Assembly (NCBI GenBank): GCA_023336855.1
Contig: JAMBLK010000233.1
Coordinates: 1 to 8,376 of the forward strand
Reading direction: 5' to 3'
Length of the DNA: 8,376 bases
From: Actinomycetes bacterium
GTDB taxonomy: Bacteria; Actinomycetota; Acidimicrobiia; Spongiisociales; UBA5794
Part shown: positions 1 to 6,659 of the stretch, in pieces
Position numbering within the stretch: the stretch's first letter is position 1
Layout of the letters: each line of letters starts with the position of its first letter
Translations under genes and position numbers: made by a program
The notes under the pieces: generated by a model
Database searches by the model: none
What the model was told of the DNA's origin: nothing
What the model saw: the letters and a program-made list of their open reading frames with translations, nothing else

Positions 1-1361
1 CTTCCGCCGGGGTTGAGTCCGTATCGGGCGTTCGTCAACGGCGTCCCGATCTCCTTGACGATGATCGAGTCGCGCAACCCCGGAATGAGCGCCGCTGCCC
101 TCTTGATCAGGTGATCGGCGGCTTCTTCCTTGATCCGCAGATACTCCGGGTTCTCTGAGTATCCGTTCATGTCACCGCCCGTCCCCCACACGTTCTCATG
201 ATCCCATGGAGCAAGCGACAGCATCACCAGCACGCTCTTGCCTTCCGGTGCGCAGCCGGGGTCGGCGTCTGTGTAGTTGGCCATGACCATCCCGGTCTTC
301 GAGAAGTCGCCCGAGACCATCGCCTCGTAGTCGGCATCCATGTCGTAGCCGTCGGAGAGGAAGAACTCGTGGTAGTCCCAGCCTTCGGCTGCGAGATCGC
401 GATCGAGGCCGAGATAGACGACGAGATTCGACATCGCCGGTGCGTCCCGATCGATACCGGCGAGAAACTCGTCGGCGAATTGGCCCCTCCCGATCATTGC
501 AACCGTTGCCGACGGACTCGCGTTCGATACGATGACATCCGCCTCAACGCGCAGGCCGCGGTCCGTCTCGACAGCGATCGCCCGGCCATCACTCACTTCG
601 ATCCGGGTCACTCGATTCCTGAAACGAACCTCTCCGCCGTGGGCGGTGATCCCCTCAACGATCGCCCTGCTCATCGCCTGGCTTCCCCCCTGCGGGTACC
701 AGGCTCCGGACGTGTGATAGCTGTTGATGATGAGGGCGAACAACCCTGCCGACACCTTCGACGGTGGGAGTCCGAGGTATCCCCACAGGGTCGAAACGAC
801 GGCCTGGAGTTCGACGTCCGTGACAAACCGTCCCATGAAGGTCTGCCAATCATGGGAGAACGCCATCGCCATGTCGGGGAAGCGTTCCATCATCTCCATC
901 GGTGTGGCCCGAACTCCTGTCGCCCTCTCCTTCGTGTACCGGTCTACATCGAAGGCAACGCGGCGAATCGCAACGAACAAGTCGTCGATGCCCACCTCCT
1001 CGTCGGGGAATCCGGACCTCAGTTCGCGAAGGTAACTGGGGAGATCGGCGGGAACGGTGATCTCGTAGTCCGGGAACCGGGCCGTGTAGAAAGGATCGAG
1101 TCGAGTGAGTTCGACCCGGTCCAGCACGCCAAGGTCTTCGAGCATGGGATGAAGCCAGCCACCTGGGCCGGCCCCGTCGAGGGCATGGAGGGCGACTTCG
1201 AACCGGAACCCGCTCCGCTTGAACTCGTGGGCGTATCCACCAGGGACAACGTGGTGTTCAAGCACCACGACAAGGTGCCCATTCTTGGCGAGATAGCCAG
1301 CGGCTCCGAGACCCCCCAGACCGGCCCCGATCACGACAGCGTCTGCCCGCACCCTCTCCAT
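1..1361 (-). CDS. FAD-dependent oxidoreductase, CrtI/CRTISO/RetSat-like (3' partial)
   Basis: About 453 residues are visible and the reading frame is open to the left edge, so the C-terminus is missing. The N-terminus is a dinucleotide-binding fold: GxGxxG at residues 12-17, the ribose-binding acid E35 at the end of the second strand, then PGG at 40-42, all typical of the phytoene desaturase / carotenoid isomerase / retinol saturase superfamily. Other matches are a GFRFEVALHAL segment near residue 55 (family form F-x-F-D-x-G-x-H), a YPQGGSQAMSRAI segment, and the ADVIVSNASPSA segment that closes the second FAD-contacting region. Enzymes of this group desaturate, saturate or isomerise polyene lipids, but the substrate cannot be read from sequence and no carotenoid gene is adjacent. 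The ATG is one base past the stop of the upstream transporter gene (TGA-C-ATG), so it is probably translationally coupled in the same mRNA. The family is well supported; the exact reaction is not. Confidence 0.85.
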   Translation of the reverse strand, partial: MERVRADAVVIGAGLGGLGAAGYLAKNGHLVVVLEHHVVPGGYAHEFKRSGFRFEVALHALDGAGPGGWLHPMLEDLGVLDRVELTRLDPFYTARFPDYEITVPADLPSYLRELRSGFPDEEVGIDDLFVAIRRVAFDVDRYTKERATGVRATPMEMMERFPDMAMAFSHDWQTFMGRFVTDVELQAVVSTLWGYLGLPPSKVSAGLFALIINSYHTSGAWYPQGGSQAMSRAIVEGITAHGGEVRFRNRVTRIEVSDGRAIAVETDRGLRVEADVIVSNASPSATVAMIGRGQFADEFLAGIDRDAPAMSNLVVYLGLDRDLAAEGWDYHEFFLSDGYDMDADYEAMVSGDFSKTGMVMANYTDADPGCAPEGKSVLVMLSLAPWDHENVWGTGGDMNGYSENPEYLRIKEEAADHLIKRAAALIPGLRDSIIVKEIGTPLTNARYGLNPGG

Positions 1362-1362
1362 G

Positions 1363-2664
1363 TCAGGCCTTGACCGTCCCGTTGCCATTGCCGTTGCCGT
1401 TCCCGTTCACAAAGGGCTCCCGATCCACCACTTTCGCGTACAGATAGGAAACGATCTCCTTGATCGAGGCGACGACCGGAACTGCGAGGAGCGACCCGAT
1501 CAAGCCGGCAACGTTGAACCCGACGATCAGAGAGATCATGATGATCACCGGAGAGAGCCGGACCGCCCTGCCCATCACCTTCGGGGCGATGATGTTCGCC
1601 TGGGCTTGGACAACCACGACGTAGATGCCTGCCACGATCAAGGCGAAGAGGAAGTTGTTCATGTCGGGCCAACGCGTCGAACCGCCAACGAGGGCAGCAA
1701 CGATGCCGGGGAACGCTGCGATGATCGGCCCGAACGTCGGAACCATGTTGAAGAGCATCATGATCACGCCCATCAGGAACGCTCCCTGGACGCCGACCAG
1801 AGCAAGTACAAGGCCCACCATCACGCCTGTGATCAAACTGTTGATCAGTTGTCCGTAGATGTAACCCCGCCAGACGCCCCCCACCCGGTCGGAAAGCAGG
1901 GCGGCATCCCGTTCGTAGCCGGGGGGAACCGCTCGATGGATCCATTGATAGAACTTCGCACTATCGGCGTTGAGATAGATAGCGATCATCATGGTGATCA
2001 GGGCCGACATGACCATCGCAGTGACCAGACCGGTCACCGTCTTTATCGAGTTGAACGCGCCCCCGAGCAAGCTTTGAAGGGCCTCCGCGTCGATCTTGAC
2101 TCCACCGCCGTCTACACCCGCGACGGCCTCGTCGGCCAGCCACATCCGGATCGGTTCGTTGATCTCCGTCATGTCGACGCTGATGCCGAAGATGACGAGT
2201 CCATCTGTCTCATCGACGAACCACTGAGCGACGCCCCGGGTGGTGTCCTCCATCCCTGCGACGTCGATACCGGCGAGGGACTGCGTGATCCCCACGGCGA
2301 GGATCGCCATCACGAGCAGCGAGACGATCAGGACGACGAGGTAGCCGATCGCAAGGGACAGCCATCGCGGCCAGTGGAATCGTCGATGCAGGACCCGAAC
2401 CATGGGAGCGACGAGGAAGGCCACGATTCCAGCCATGGCAAGGATGGACAGTGCTGCTCGAGAGAACCACAAGACGATGACTGCGAAGACGACTAGTCCG
2501 ACGGCGACGGCGATCTTCGTCTGCGACGACCAGGGAGGGGACGGCGGCCCGAGGCGGAGATAGGCCTCGTCTTGCGGAGTGGCTTCGTCATCGACCCCGG
2601 CGTTCACTGACTCGCCGTTCTTCTCGGGTGCGTCGGTGATCTCTACTCCCTGTGCCGTTGCCAC
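1363..2664 (-). CDS. AI-2E family (UPF0118) membrane transporter
   Basis: A 433-residue polytopic membrane protein. After a hydrophilic, acidic N-terminus of about 50 residues come two hydrophobic helices (about 50-66 and 68-88), a third near 101-126, a long polar region (about 127-205), then several C-terminal helices. The segment MVPTFGPIIAAFPG at 307-320 is a hallmark of the family, and GYIYGQLINSLITG (about 267-280) also fits. Members are linked to export of autoinducer-2 or to Na+/H+ exchange, but most have no proven substrate. The tail holds five Asn-Gly dipeptides (420-429). I chose the GTG at 2664: the same frame stays open to an ATG at 2925, but that extension would cross the intergenic repeats and the start of the divergent gene, and it looks non-coding. 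A weak purine stretch (AGGGA) lies about 10 bases upstream. The exact start is uncertain. The downstream oxidoreductase follows after one base. Confidence 0.85.
   Translation of the reverse strand: MATAQGVEITDAPEKNGESVNAGVDDEATPQDEAYLRLGPPSPPWSSQTKIAVAVGLVVFAVIVLWFSRAALSILAMAGIVAFLVAPMVRVLHRRFHWPRWLSLAIGYLVVLIVSLLVMAILAVGITQSLAGIDVAGMEDTTRGVAQWFVDETDGLVIFGISVDMTEINEPIRMWLADEAVAGVDGGGVKIDAEALQSLLGGAFNSIKTVTGLVTAMVMSALITMMIAIYLNADSAKFYQWIHRAVPPGYERDAALLSDRVGGVWRGYIYGQLINSLITGVMVGLVLALVGVQGAFLMGVIMMLFNMVPTFGPIIAAFPGIVAALVGGSTRWPDMNNFLFALIVAGIYVVVVQAQANIIAPKVMGRAVRLSPVIIMISLIVGFNVAGLIGSLLAVPVVASIKEIVSYLYAKVVDREPFVNGNGNGNGNGTVKA
1378..1407 (-). repeat. Asn-Gly dipeptide-coding hexamer repeat
   Basis: Five consecutive AAY-GGN codon pairs form an imperfect 6-bp microsatellite in the last codons of the AI-2E transporter gene and encode (Asn-Gly)x5. 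It lies just before the final four residues and probably forms a flexible cytoplasmic tail. Codon choice varies between units (GGG, GGC; AAC, AAT), so it is not a perfect slippage tract. Confidence 0.8.
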
Positions 2665-2708
2665 AGCGTACCGTCCCTGGTGCCGACTGCCGTTCTCCCC
2701 CTCCCTCG

Positions 2709-2753
2709 TTCCGCGGGCTGTCAGCGCCGCCGGCGGGGACTGCAACCCTGGGT
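2709..2753. repeat. Intergenic direct repeat, copy 1 (45 bp)
   Basis: This segment matches 2815-2859 at 40 of 45 positions in the same orientation. The 23 bases at 2731-2753, ending in ACCCTGGGT, are identical to 2837-2859. It lies about 45 bp upstream of the chosen AI-2E transporter start. The 106-bp offset is not a multiple of three, so the two copies fall in different reading frames, which argues against coding origin. Flanking bases on both sides remain weakly similar, so the unit may be an imperfect tandem repeat of about 106 bp. Confidence 0.85.
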
Positions 2754-2814
2754 TGTCGTTCCCGTATACGCGGCTGGGAGCCCCCAGAACGAATGGCAGA
2801 ATTCGCCCCTTGCC

Positions 2815-2859
2815 TTCCGCGGGTTGGTGGCGCCGTCGGCGGGGACTGCAACCCTGGGT
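2815..2859. repeat. Intergenic direct repeat, copy 2 (45 bp)
   Basis: Second copy of the repeat at 2709-2753, with five substitutions clustered in its first half and an identical 23-bp 3' part. It ends about 35 bp before the ATG of the VIT-family gene and about 12 bp before where a -35 element of that gene would lie. The function is unknown; it could be a remnant of an interspersed repeat family or a protein-binding site. Confidence 0.85.
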
Positions 2860-2893
2860 ATGGTTTCTCGTGTTGCGGGAGGCGGGCTGCCGG

Positions 2894-2899
2894 TATGAT
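2894..2899 (+). promoter_or_regulatory. Candidate -10 box of the VIT-family gene
   Basis: TATGAT matches five of six bases of the sigma-70-type -10 consensus. A start site about 7 bases downstream would fall on the GTG at 2907, which is in frame with the VIT gene, so the mRNA could be leaderless. The box overlaps the two ATG codons at 2895 and 2898, which cannot both be start codons and lie upstream of transcription. No good -35 is seen; the best partial match is TTGCGG at 2873-2878. Confidence 0.4.
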
Positions 2900-3635
2900 G
2901 GCGTCCGTGATTGCTCCATCCCCACCGGTCCCCCCCGACGACTACCAGGACCACCTCGGAAAAGCCCGTCAGTATCTGCGCGATGTCATCCTCGGGGTCA
3001 ACGACGGTCTTGTCTCGACGTTCCTCCTGGTAGCGGGTGTCGTCGGTGCCGGGCTCGACTCGACCCAGGTTCTCCTCACAGCTATCGCGGGCGCTCTCGC
3101 GGGCATGATCTCGATGGGAGCGGGCGAGTATCTCGCCACGAAGTCCCAGGAGGAGGTCTTCGCTGCCGAGATGGCGCTCGAGGCCCAGCACCTCGGAGAG
3201 CACCGCGACCACGAACGGGATGAACTACGCCACATGTTCGGCGACATGGGGTTGGTTGGCGACGACCTCGAAACGGTCGTTCACATCATCGACGGGAGCG
3301 ACGAGACGATGCTCGGCGTCATGGCCGGTCTCGAGTTCGGGATCGTCGACACAGAGAAGCGAAACCCGTACACGGCAGGCCTCGCATCGGCCGGCCTGTT
3401 CTTCGCGGGAGCATTCCCTTCGGTCGCGCCGTTCTTCATCTTCGACGACACGAAGACGGCCCTCCTGGTGGCCGGTCTCTTCACCGGGCTCGGTCTGGTC
3501 ATTGTCGGAGCCACGAAGACCCTGATGACGAAGAAGAGCCCCGTGCTCTCAGCGTTGGAGAATCTCAGCATCGGTGTCGTCGGCGGTGCGCTGAGCTTCC
3601 TCGTCGGTCAGTTCTTCGAGTCGTTCGTCGGCTGA
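2895..3635 (+). CDS. VIT1/CCC1-family Fe2+/Mn2+ transporter
   Basis: A 246-residue membrane protein by the ATG at 2895. The first membrane segment carries YLRDVILGVNDGLVSTF (residues 27-43), the family signature in which the Asp and neighbouring residues line the metal path. The second, AGMISMGAGEYLATKSQEE (69-87), is equally typical. A short hydrophilic insert rich in Glu, His and Asp (about 85-135) sits where plant VIT1 has its metal-binding domain. Three more hydrophobic segments follow (about 162-182, 188-206, 222-242), giving the usual five helices. The family exports Fe2+ or Mn2+ from the cytoplasm, or into vacuoles in eukaryotes; which metal is used here cannot be told. Start alternatives are ATG 2895, ATG 2898 and GTG 2907. 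A purine run at 2877-2882 could serve the ATGs, whereas a TATGAT box favours GTG 2907. The last 28 bp overlap the end of the converging btuD. Confidence 0.9.
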   Translation: MMASVIAPSPPVPPDDYQDHLGKARQYLRDVILGVNDGLVSTFLLVAGVVGAGLDSTQVLLTAIAGALAGMISMGAGEYLATKSQEEVFAAEMALEAQHLGEHRDHERDELRHMFGDMGLVGDDLETVVHIIDGSDETMLGVMAGLEFGIVDTEKRNPYTAGLASAGLFFAGAFPSVAPFFIFDDTKTALLVAGLFTGLGLVIVGATKTLMTKKSPVLSALENLSIGVVGGALSFLVGQFFESFVG

Positions 3636-4411
3636 CGAGAGCGCAACGGGACCACGACGATCCCGCCCGATCCGTCGTCGAGGATCTTCACGTTGGCCGA
3701 GTAGTGGGTCCGGATGAGTACCGGGTCGAGAACCGTTCGACCGTCGCCCTCCACCACCACCTCTCCCTGCGCAAGCATGACCAGTCGGTCGGGGAACTGC
3801 GCCGCGATCGTCAGGTCGTGCAGGGCCGAGACAACGGTGAGGCTCCGCTCCCTCCGCAGCTGATCGACGAGCTCAAGGACCTCTTGTTGCATCCCGACGT
3901 CCAGCGCGGTCGTCGGTTCGTCCAGGAGGAGAATCGGCGACTCTTGGGCAAGCGCCCGGGCGATGACTGCCCGCTGGAGTTCTCCACCGGACAACGTTGT
4001 CACGTCCCGATCCATCAACGCTGAGAGAGTGAGTGCTTCGAGGATGGTCGCAACCACGTCGAAGTCGTGGAGGGATGGACCGGTGACGGCGTGCACGTGC
4101 GGTGTCCGTCCAAGGAGCACATAATCGACGACGCGCATGCCCGGCGGAAGAACCGGATGCTGGGGTACCAGAGCGACGGATCGCGCGAGGTCCCTGCGCT
4201 TCATCGTGGACGTCTTGCTTCCTTCGATTGCAATCGATCCGTCGAACTCGACCGAACCAGTGACCGCACGCAGCAACGTGGTCTTGCCTGCACCGTTCGG
4301 ACCGATGATCCCGAGCCATTCACCCCGGGCGATCTCCATGTCGACGGAATCGAGGATCCTCGATCCGTTGAATCGCACGCCGATGCCACGCAGAGAAAGG
4401 GCCACCGTCAT
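3608..4411 (-). CDS. btuD: Vitamin B12 ABC transporter ATP-binding protein
   Basis: A 267-residue ABC ATPase with every core motif: Walker A GPNGAGKTT (37-45), Q-loop Q84 in LVPQH, signature LSGGE (140-144), Walker B ILLLDE (160-165) and switch His198 in SALHD. The length and the FepC/BtuD-like signature run LSGGELQRAVIARALAQ mark the iron-siderophore/cobalamin/hemin importer class. It would sit on the cytoplasmic face and power corrinoid import through the BtuC-type permease encoded just upstream. The start overlaps the btuC stop as ATGA, so translation is probably coupled. The 3' end overlaps the VIT gene on the other strand by 28 bp. On protein sequence alone a siderophore or heme importer is equally possible; the B12 assignment rests on the cobalamin riboswitch at the head of the operon. 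Confidence 0.92.
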   Translation of the reverse strand: MTVALSLRGIGVRFNGSRILDSVDMEIARGEWLGIIGPNGAGKTTLLRAVTGSVEFDGSIAIEGSKTSTMKRRDLARSVALVPQHPVLPPGMRVVDYVLLGRTPHVHAVTGPSLHDFDVVATILEALTLSALMDRDVTTLSGGELQRAVIARALAQESPILLLDEPTTALDVGMQQEVLELVDQLRRERSLTVVSALHDLTIAAQFPDRLVMLAQGEVVVEGDGRTVLDPVLIRTHYSANVKILDDGSGGIVVVPLRSRQPTNDSKN

Positions 4412-5460
4412 GATCCGAGGCCTCTCGAAGAGCGGAGCACGATGGCGAAGAACGGCGCACCGAAGAACGCCGTTATGACCCCGATCGGGATCTCCGCCGG
4501 AGAGGCGACCGTGCGTGCCAGCAGATCCGCAAGGATCAGGAACGTCGCTCCGATCACGACCGATAGCGGGAGAACGACCCGGTAGCTGGATCCGAAAACG
4601 ATCCGGACTGCGTGGGGCACGATGATCCCGACGAAACCGATAAGCCCTGAAACAGCAACCACCGCAGCCGTGCCGAGGGTTGCCGCGAGCACCATGACAA
4701 GACGCACCCGTGACGGGTCCACTCCAAGGGTCACGGCCTCGTCGTCACCCACGCTGAGCACGTCGAGTCTCCTGGCCCCGAGAAGGATCACGATCGTCGA
4801 TACGACGACGTATGGGAGGACCAGCCAGACTTCTCCCCACCCAACCGTAGAGAGGCGACCGAGAATCCATCCGTACACCTCACGAAGCGTCTCAGCGTTG
4901 CGTTGCTGGAGATATGTTTGGACGGCGGTGAGGAACGCCGCCACCGCTACGCCGGCCAGGATGAGCGTCACGGGCGTGCGTCCTGCTTTGACCGAGTAAC
5001 CGATGGCGTATGTCGCAGCAACGCCGGCAACGCCACCGATGAAGGCGAGGAGCGGAAGGGTGTCGATGGGACCCGACGGCAGTACTTCCCCGTACGCGAA
5101 CGCGATCGTCGCGCCGAGACCTGCCCCGGCGGCCGCACCGAGCAGATACGGATCCGCCAATGGGTTCCGAAACGACCCTTGATAGGAACCGCCTGCGACG
5201 GCCAGCATCGCACCCACGATGGCGCCGAGGGCGATCCTGGGCATCCTCAACTCCCACAGGATGGCTTCCTGTCGGTCGTTGAGGCCGGAATCGACGTCGA
5301 CGAACGGAAGCCGATCTACGACGGAGAACAGGACCGACCGTGCGTCGAGGTCGACGGCCCCCATCAGGATCGCGAGGAGACCCGCTCCGGCCAGAGCCGC
5401 GAAGGCTCCGACGAGCCACCACCATTCGAGGCGACTGGGGCGGATCTCCTCGCCCGTCAT
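4408..5460 (-). CDS. btuC: Vitamin B12 ABC transporter permease (FecCD family)
   Basis: A 350-residue, strongly hydrophobic permease of the FecCD/BtuC family. Signatures are LRMPRIALGAIVGAMLAVAG (71-90), RNPLADPYLLG (98-108), GLIGFVGIIVPHAVR (272-286) and PAEIPIGVITAFFGAPFF (321-338), the last being the usual C-terminal helix. The first helix begins near residue 13. Two copies would form the membrane channel and pair with the BtuD-like ATPase. I chose the ATG at 5460 because its ATGA overlaps the btuF stop and yields a normal N-terminus. An in-frame ATG at 5526 would add 22 Arg-rich residues lying wholly within btuF. The downstream btuD start again overlaps by ATGA, so the three genes are one tightly coupled transcript. 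Substrate specificity (corrinoid rather than siderophore) is inferred from the upstream riboswitch. Confidence 0.92.
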   Translation of the reverse strand: MTGEEIRPSRLEWWWLVGAFAALAGAGLLAILMGAVDLDARSVLFSVVDRLPFVDVDSGLNDRQEAILWELRMPRIALGAIVGAMLAVAGGSYQGSFRNPLADPYLLGAAAGAGLGATIAFAYGEVLPSGPIDTLPLLAFIGGVAGVAATYAIGYSVKAGRTPVTLILAGVAVAAFLTAVQTYLQQRNAETLREVYGWILGRLSTVGWGEVWLVLPYVVVSTIVILLGARRLDVLSVGDDEAVTLGVDPSRVRLVMVLAATLGTAAVVAVSGLIGFVGIIVPHAVRIVFGSSYRVVLPLSVVIGATFLILADLLARTVASPAEIPIGVITAFFGAPFFAIVLRSSRGLGS

Positions 5461-6473
5461 GCGTTCTGCAACACTGCGACGGCTTCGGCGATCGCCTCGA
5501 CGAAGTCGACAACGCGCGGCCCCCACCGGGAAGCGATGTCGTCATCGAGTTCGGCGATCGCGCCTCGCTGAACTGCGGTGAGAGCATCCCAGCCGGGTCG
5601 GTCGGCGACCGTTTGCGCGTCCTGGCCGCAGCACTTCGTGTCGGCGAGAAAGATCAGGGCCGGATCCTGATCGAGGATGTGCTCGGCCGACAGTTGCGGG
5701 TATCCGTAGCCATCCGGATCGGCGCCATCGGCGATGTTCTCGAGGCCGAGCATCGTGTAGAGGGCCCCCACGAACGTCGCAGAGGTCACCGAGTAGTAGT
5801 CGGGGCTGAGTTCGTGGTAGTACGTGGCTCCCCCACCATTCGTCGACGTCGTGACGTCCCCTATCCCAGCCTGCATCGACGCGACAAGCTCCGCCGCCTC
5901 TCCGAGATGACCGGTCGCCGCGCCGATCTGCTCGATCTGTGTGTAGGCGTCGTCAAGTGTGCTTGCCGAAGGGTGCATAATCACGGGAATGCCGATGGCT
6001 TCGAGGCCGGTGATCACATCCCCCGGGTCGTACATGATCACGACGAGATCGGCACCGTATGCAGCGATGGCTTCGAGGTTCGGTTCGAATCCGGTCATCT
6101 CTGTCATCGGGGCTTCGACCGGATAGTTCGACTGGTTGTCGACGGCCACGACCTGTGGCCCGGCTCCCACAGCGAAGAGCACTTCGGTGGACGTCGGAGA
6201 GAGCGACACGATGTTCTCAGGCTGCGTCTCGATCGTCACCGGCCCGTTCGGTGCATCGATGGTGACGGGGAATCCCGTCTCCTCTGGCACCGTCGTCGAC
6301 GAAGTCGTAGCGGATGAGTTCGTCGTTGACGATGCGTCAACCGTCGTGGTGACCGCCACCGTGGTCGTCGTACCAAGCGTCGCCGGCGGTGCCTCTGCGG
6401 TGTCGGTCGACGACCCACACGCGGTCGCGGCGAGCGCTATAGCGGCGATCGTCACCAGGATTCTGCGGGACAT
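5457..6473 (-). CDS. btuF: Vitamin B12-binding lipoprotein (BtuF-like)
   Basis: A 338-residue lipoprotein. A short signal peptide (MSRR plus a hydrophobic core) ends in a lipobox with Cys19. Residues 21-66 are an Ala/Thr/Ser/Val-rich spacer that would hold the binding domain away from the membrane. The periplasmic-binding domain (about 84-338) has the class III two-lobe form seen in BtuF and FhuD: NIVSLSPTSTEVLFAVGAG (87-105), FEPNLEAIAAYGADLVV (129-145), the linking helix near 174-205, and a C-terminal RPGWDALTAVQRGAI segment (292-306). A Cys-Cys pair at 281-282 may form a disulfide or ligand contact. It would capture corrinoid outside the cell and deliver it to the BtuC-type permease; no TonB-dependent receptor is present, as expected for a cell without a classical outer membrane. 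A GAGAGGAG ribosome binding site lies 7 bases before the ATG and is buried in a hairpin downstream of a cobalamin riboswitch. Confidence 0.92.
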   Translation of the reverse strand: MSRRILVTIAAIALAATACGSSTDTAEAPPATLGTTTTVAVTTTVDASSTTNSSATTSSTTVPEETGFPVTIDAPNGPVTIETQPENIVSLSPTSTEVLFAVGAGPQVVAVDNQSNYPVEAPMTEMTGFEPNLEAIAAYGADLVVIMYDPGDVITGLEAIGIPVIMHPSASTLDDAYTQIEQIGAATGHLGEAAELVASMQAGIGDVTTSTNGGGATYYHELSPDYYSVTSATFVGALYTMLGLENIADGADPDGYGYPQLSAEHILDQDPALIFLADTKCCGQDAQTVADRPGWDALTAVQRGAIAELDDDIASRWGPRVVDFVEAIAEAVAVLQNA

Positions 6474-6479
6474 GATGTT

Positions 6480-6499
6480 GCTCCTCTCTCGGGAGGAGC
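6480..6499 (-). promoter_or_regulatory. Shine-Dalgarno-sequestering hairpin of btuF
   Basis: Read on the minus strand this is GCTCCTC - CCGAGA - GAGGAGC: a perfect 7-bp stem with a 6-base loop. The 3' arm contains the GAGGAG Shine-Dalgarno core (6481-6486), 7 bases before the btuF ATG. When folded, it would block ribosome binding. There is no U-tract after it, so it is not a terminator. This suggests that the cobalamin riboswitch acts on translation rather than by attenuation. Confidence 0.7.
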
Positions 6500-6529
6500 G
6501 GTCATGGAAGCGACAAGACCCGTCCTCCG

Positions 6530-6652
6530 AAGGTGCGGTCGCACACCGCAGAGAAGGCGACCTGGCTCATCCCCGGAGGGCTTCACAGTTGCGGGACAGC
6601 GCCGGATTCACACCGGACTTCGCTTCACCAACGGCGCGGGGTAAACCCCGAG
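6530..6652 (-). ncRNA. Cobalamin riboswitch (aptamer)
   Basis: On the minus strand the leader carries the conserved B12 aptamer core: GGTGAAGCGAAGTCCGG, a CCGG-TGTGAAT-CCGG hairpin (P3), then GCTGTCCCGCAACTGTGA (6584-6601), and further on GAGCCAGGTCGCC (6556-6568). A closing P1 helix can be drawn between 6631-6638 and 6542-6549 (eight pairs, three of them G-U). A GC-rich hairpin CGGGG-TTTA-CCCCG at 6637-6650 precedes it and shares two bases with P1. Binding of adenosyl- or other cobalamin is expected to repress the downstream btuFCD genes. The boundaries are approximate. The match to the consensus is by eye, but the CCCGCAACTGT and AGCCAGG blocks are distinctive. Confidence 0.88.
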
Positions 6653-6659
6653 GGGAGTA

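Noticed and set aside
198..1373. A 391-codon open frame on the plus strand
   Set aside because: It is antisense to the FAD oxidoreductase, whose motifs are clear on the minus strand. The plus translation is rich in Arg, His, Asp and Glu, with no domain, as expected of a high-GC shadow frame.
1360..2496. A 378-codon open frame on the plus strand
   Set aside because: It is antisense to the AI-2E transporter gene, and its His/Asp/Arg-rich translation has no recognisable fold.
2709..2859. The repeat pair as a CRISPR array or integron attC sites
   Set aside because: There are only two imperfect copies with a 61-bp gap, no cas or integrase gene nearby, and no palindromic repeat ends or core sites of the kind expected.
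2652..2894. N-terminal extension of the VIT-family protein upstream of 2895
   Set aside because: The frame is open, but the added segment is translated repeat sequence, and the family signature begins about 27 residues after ATG 2895.
2665..2925. N-terminal extension of the AI-2E transporter to an ATG at 2925
   Set aside because: It would run through both intergenic repeats and overlap the start of the divergent VIT gene. The added residues are Arg/Pro/Gly-rich and unlike the family.
3655..3680. CGACGA/TCGTCG inverted repeat as a terminator for the VIT gene
   Set aside because: It has a 6-bp stem with a 14-base loop, no U-tract, and lies in btuD coding sequence, so it is likely chance in GC-rich DNA.
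5461..5526. Earlier start for btuC at 5526
   Set aside because: It would lie inside btuF and add an Arg-rich segment; the ATGA overlap at 5457-5460 gives a normal permease N-terminus.
5340..6317. A 325-codon open frame on the plus strand
   Set aside because: It is antisense to btuC and btuF and highly Arg-rich, so a shadow frame.
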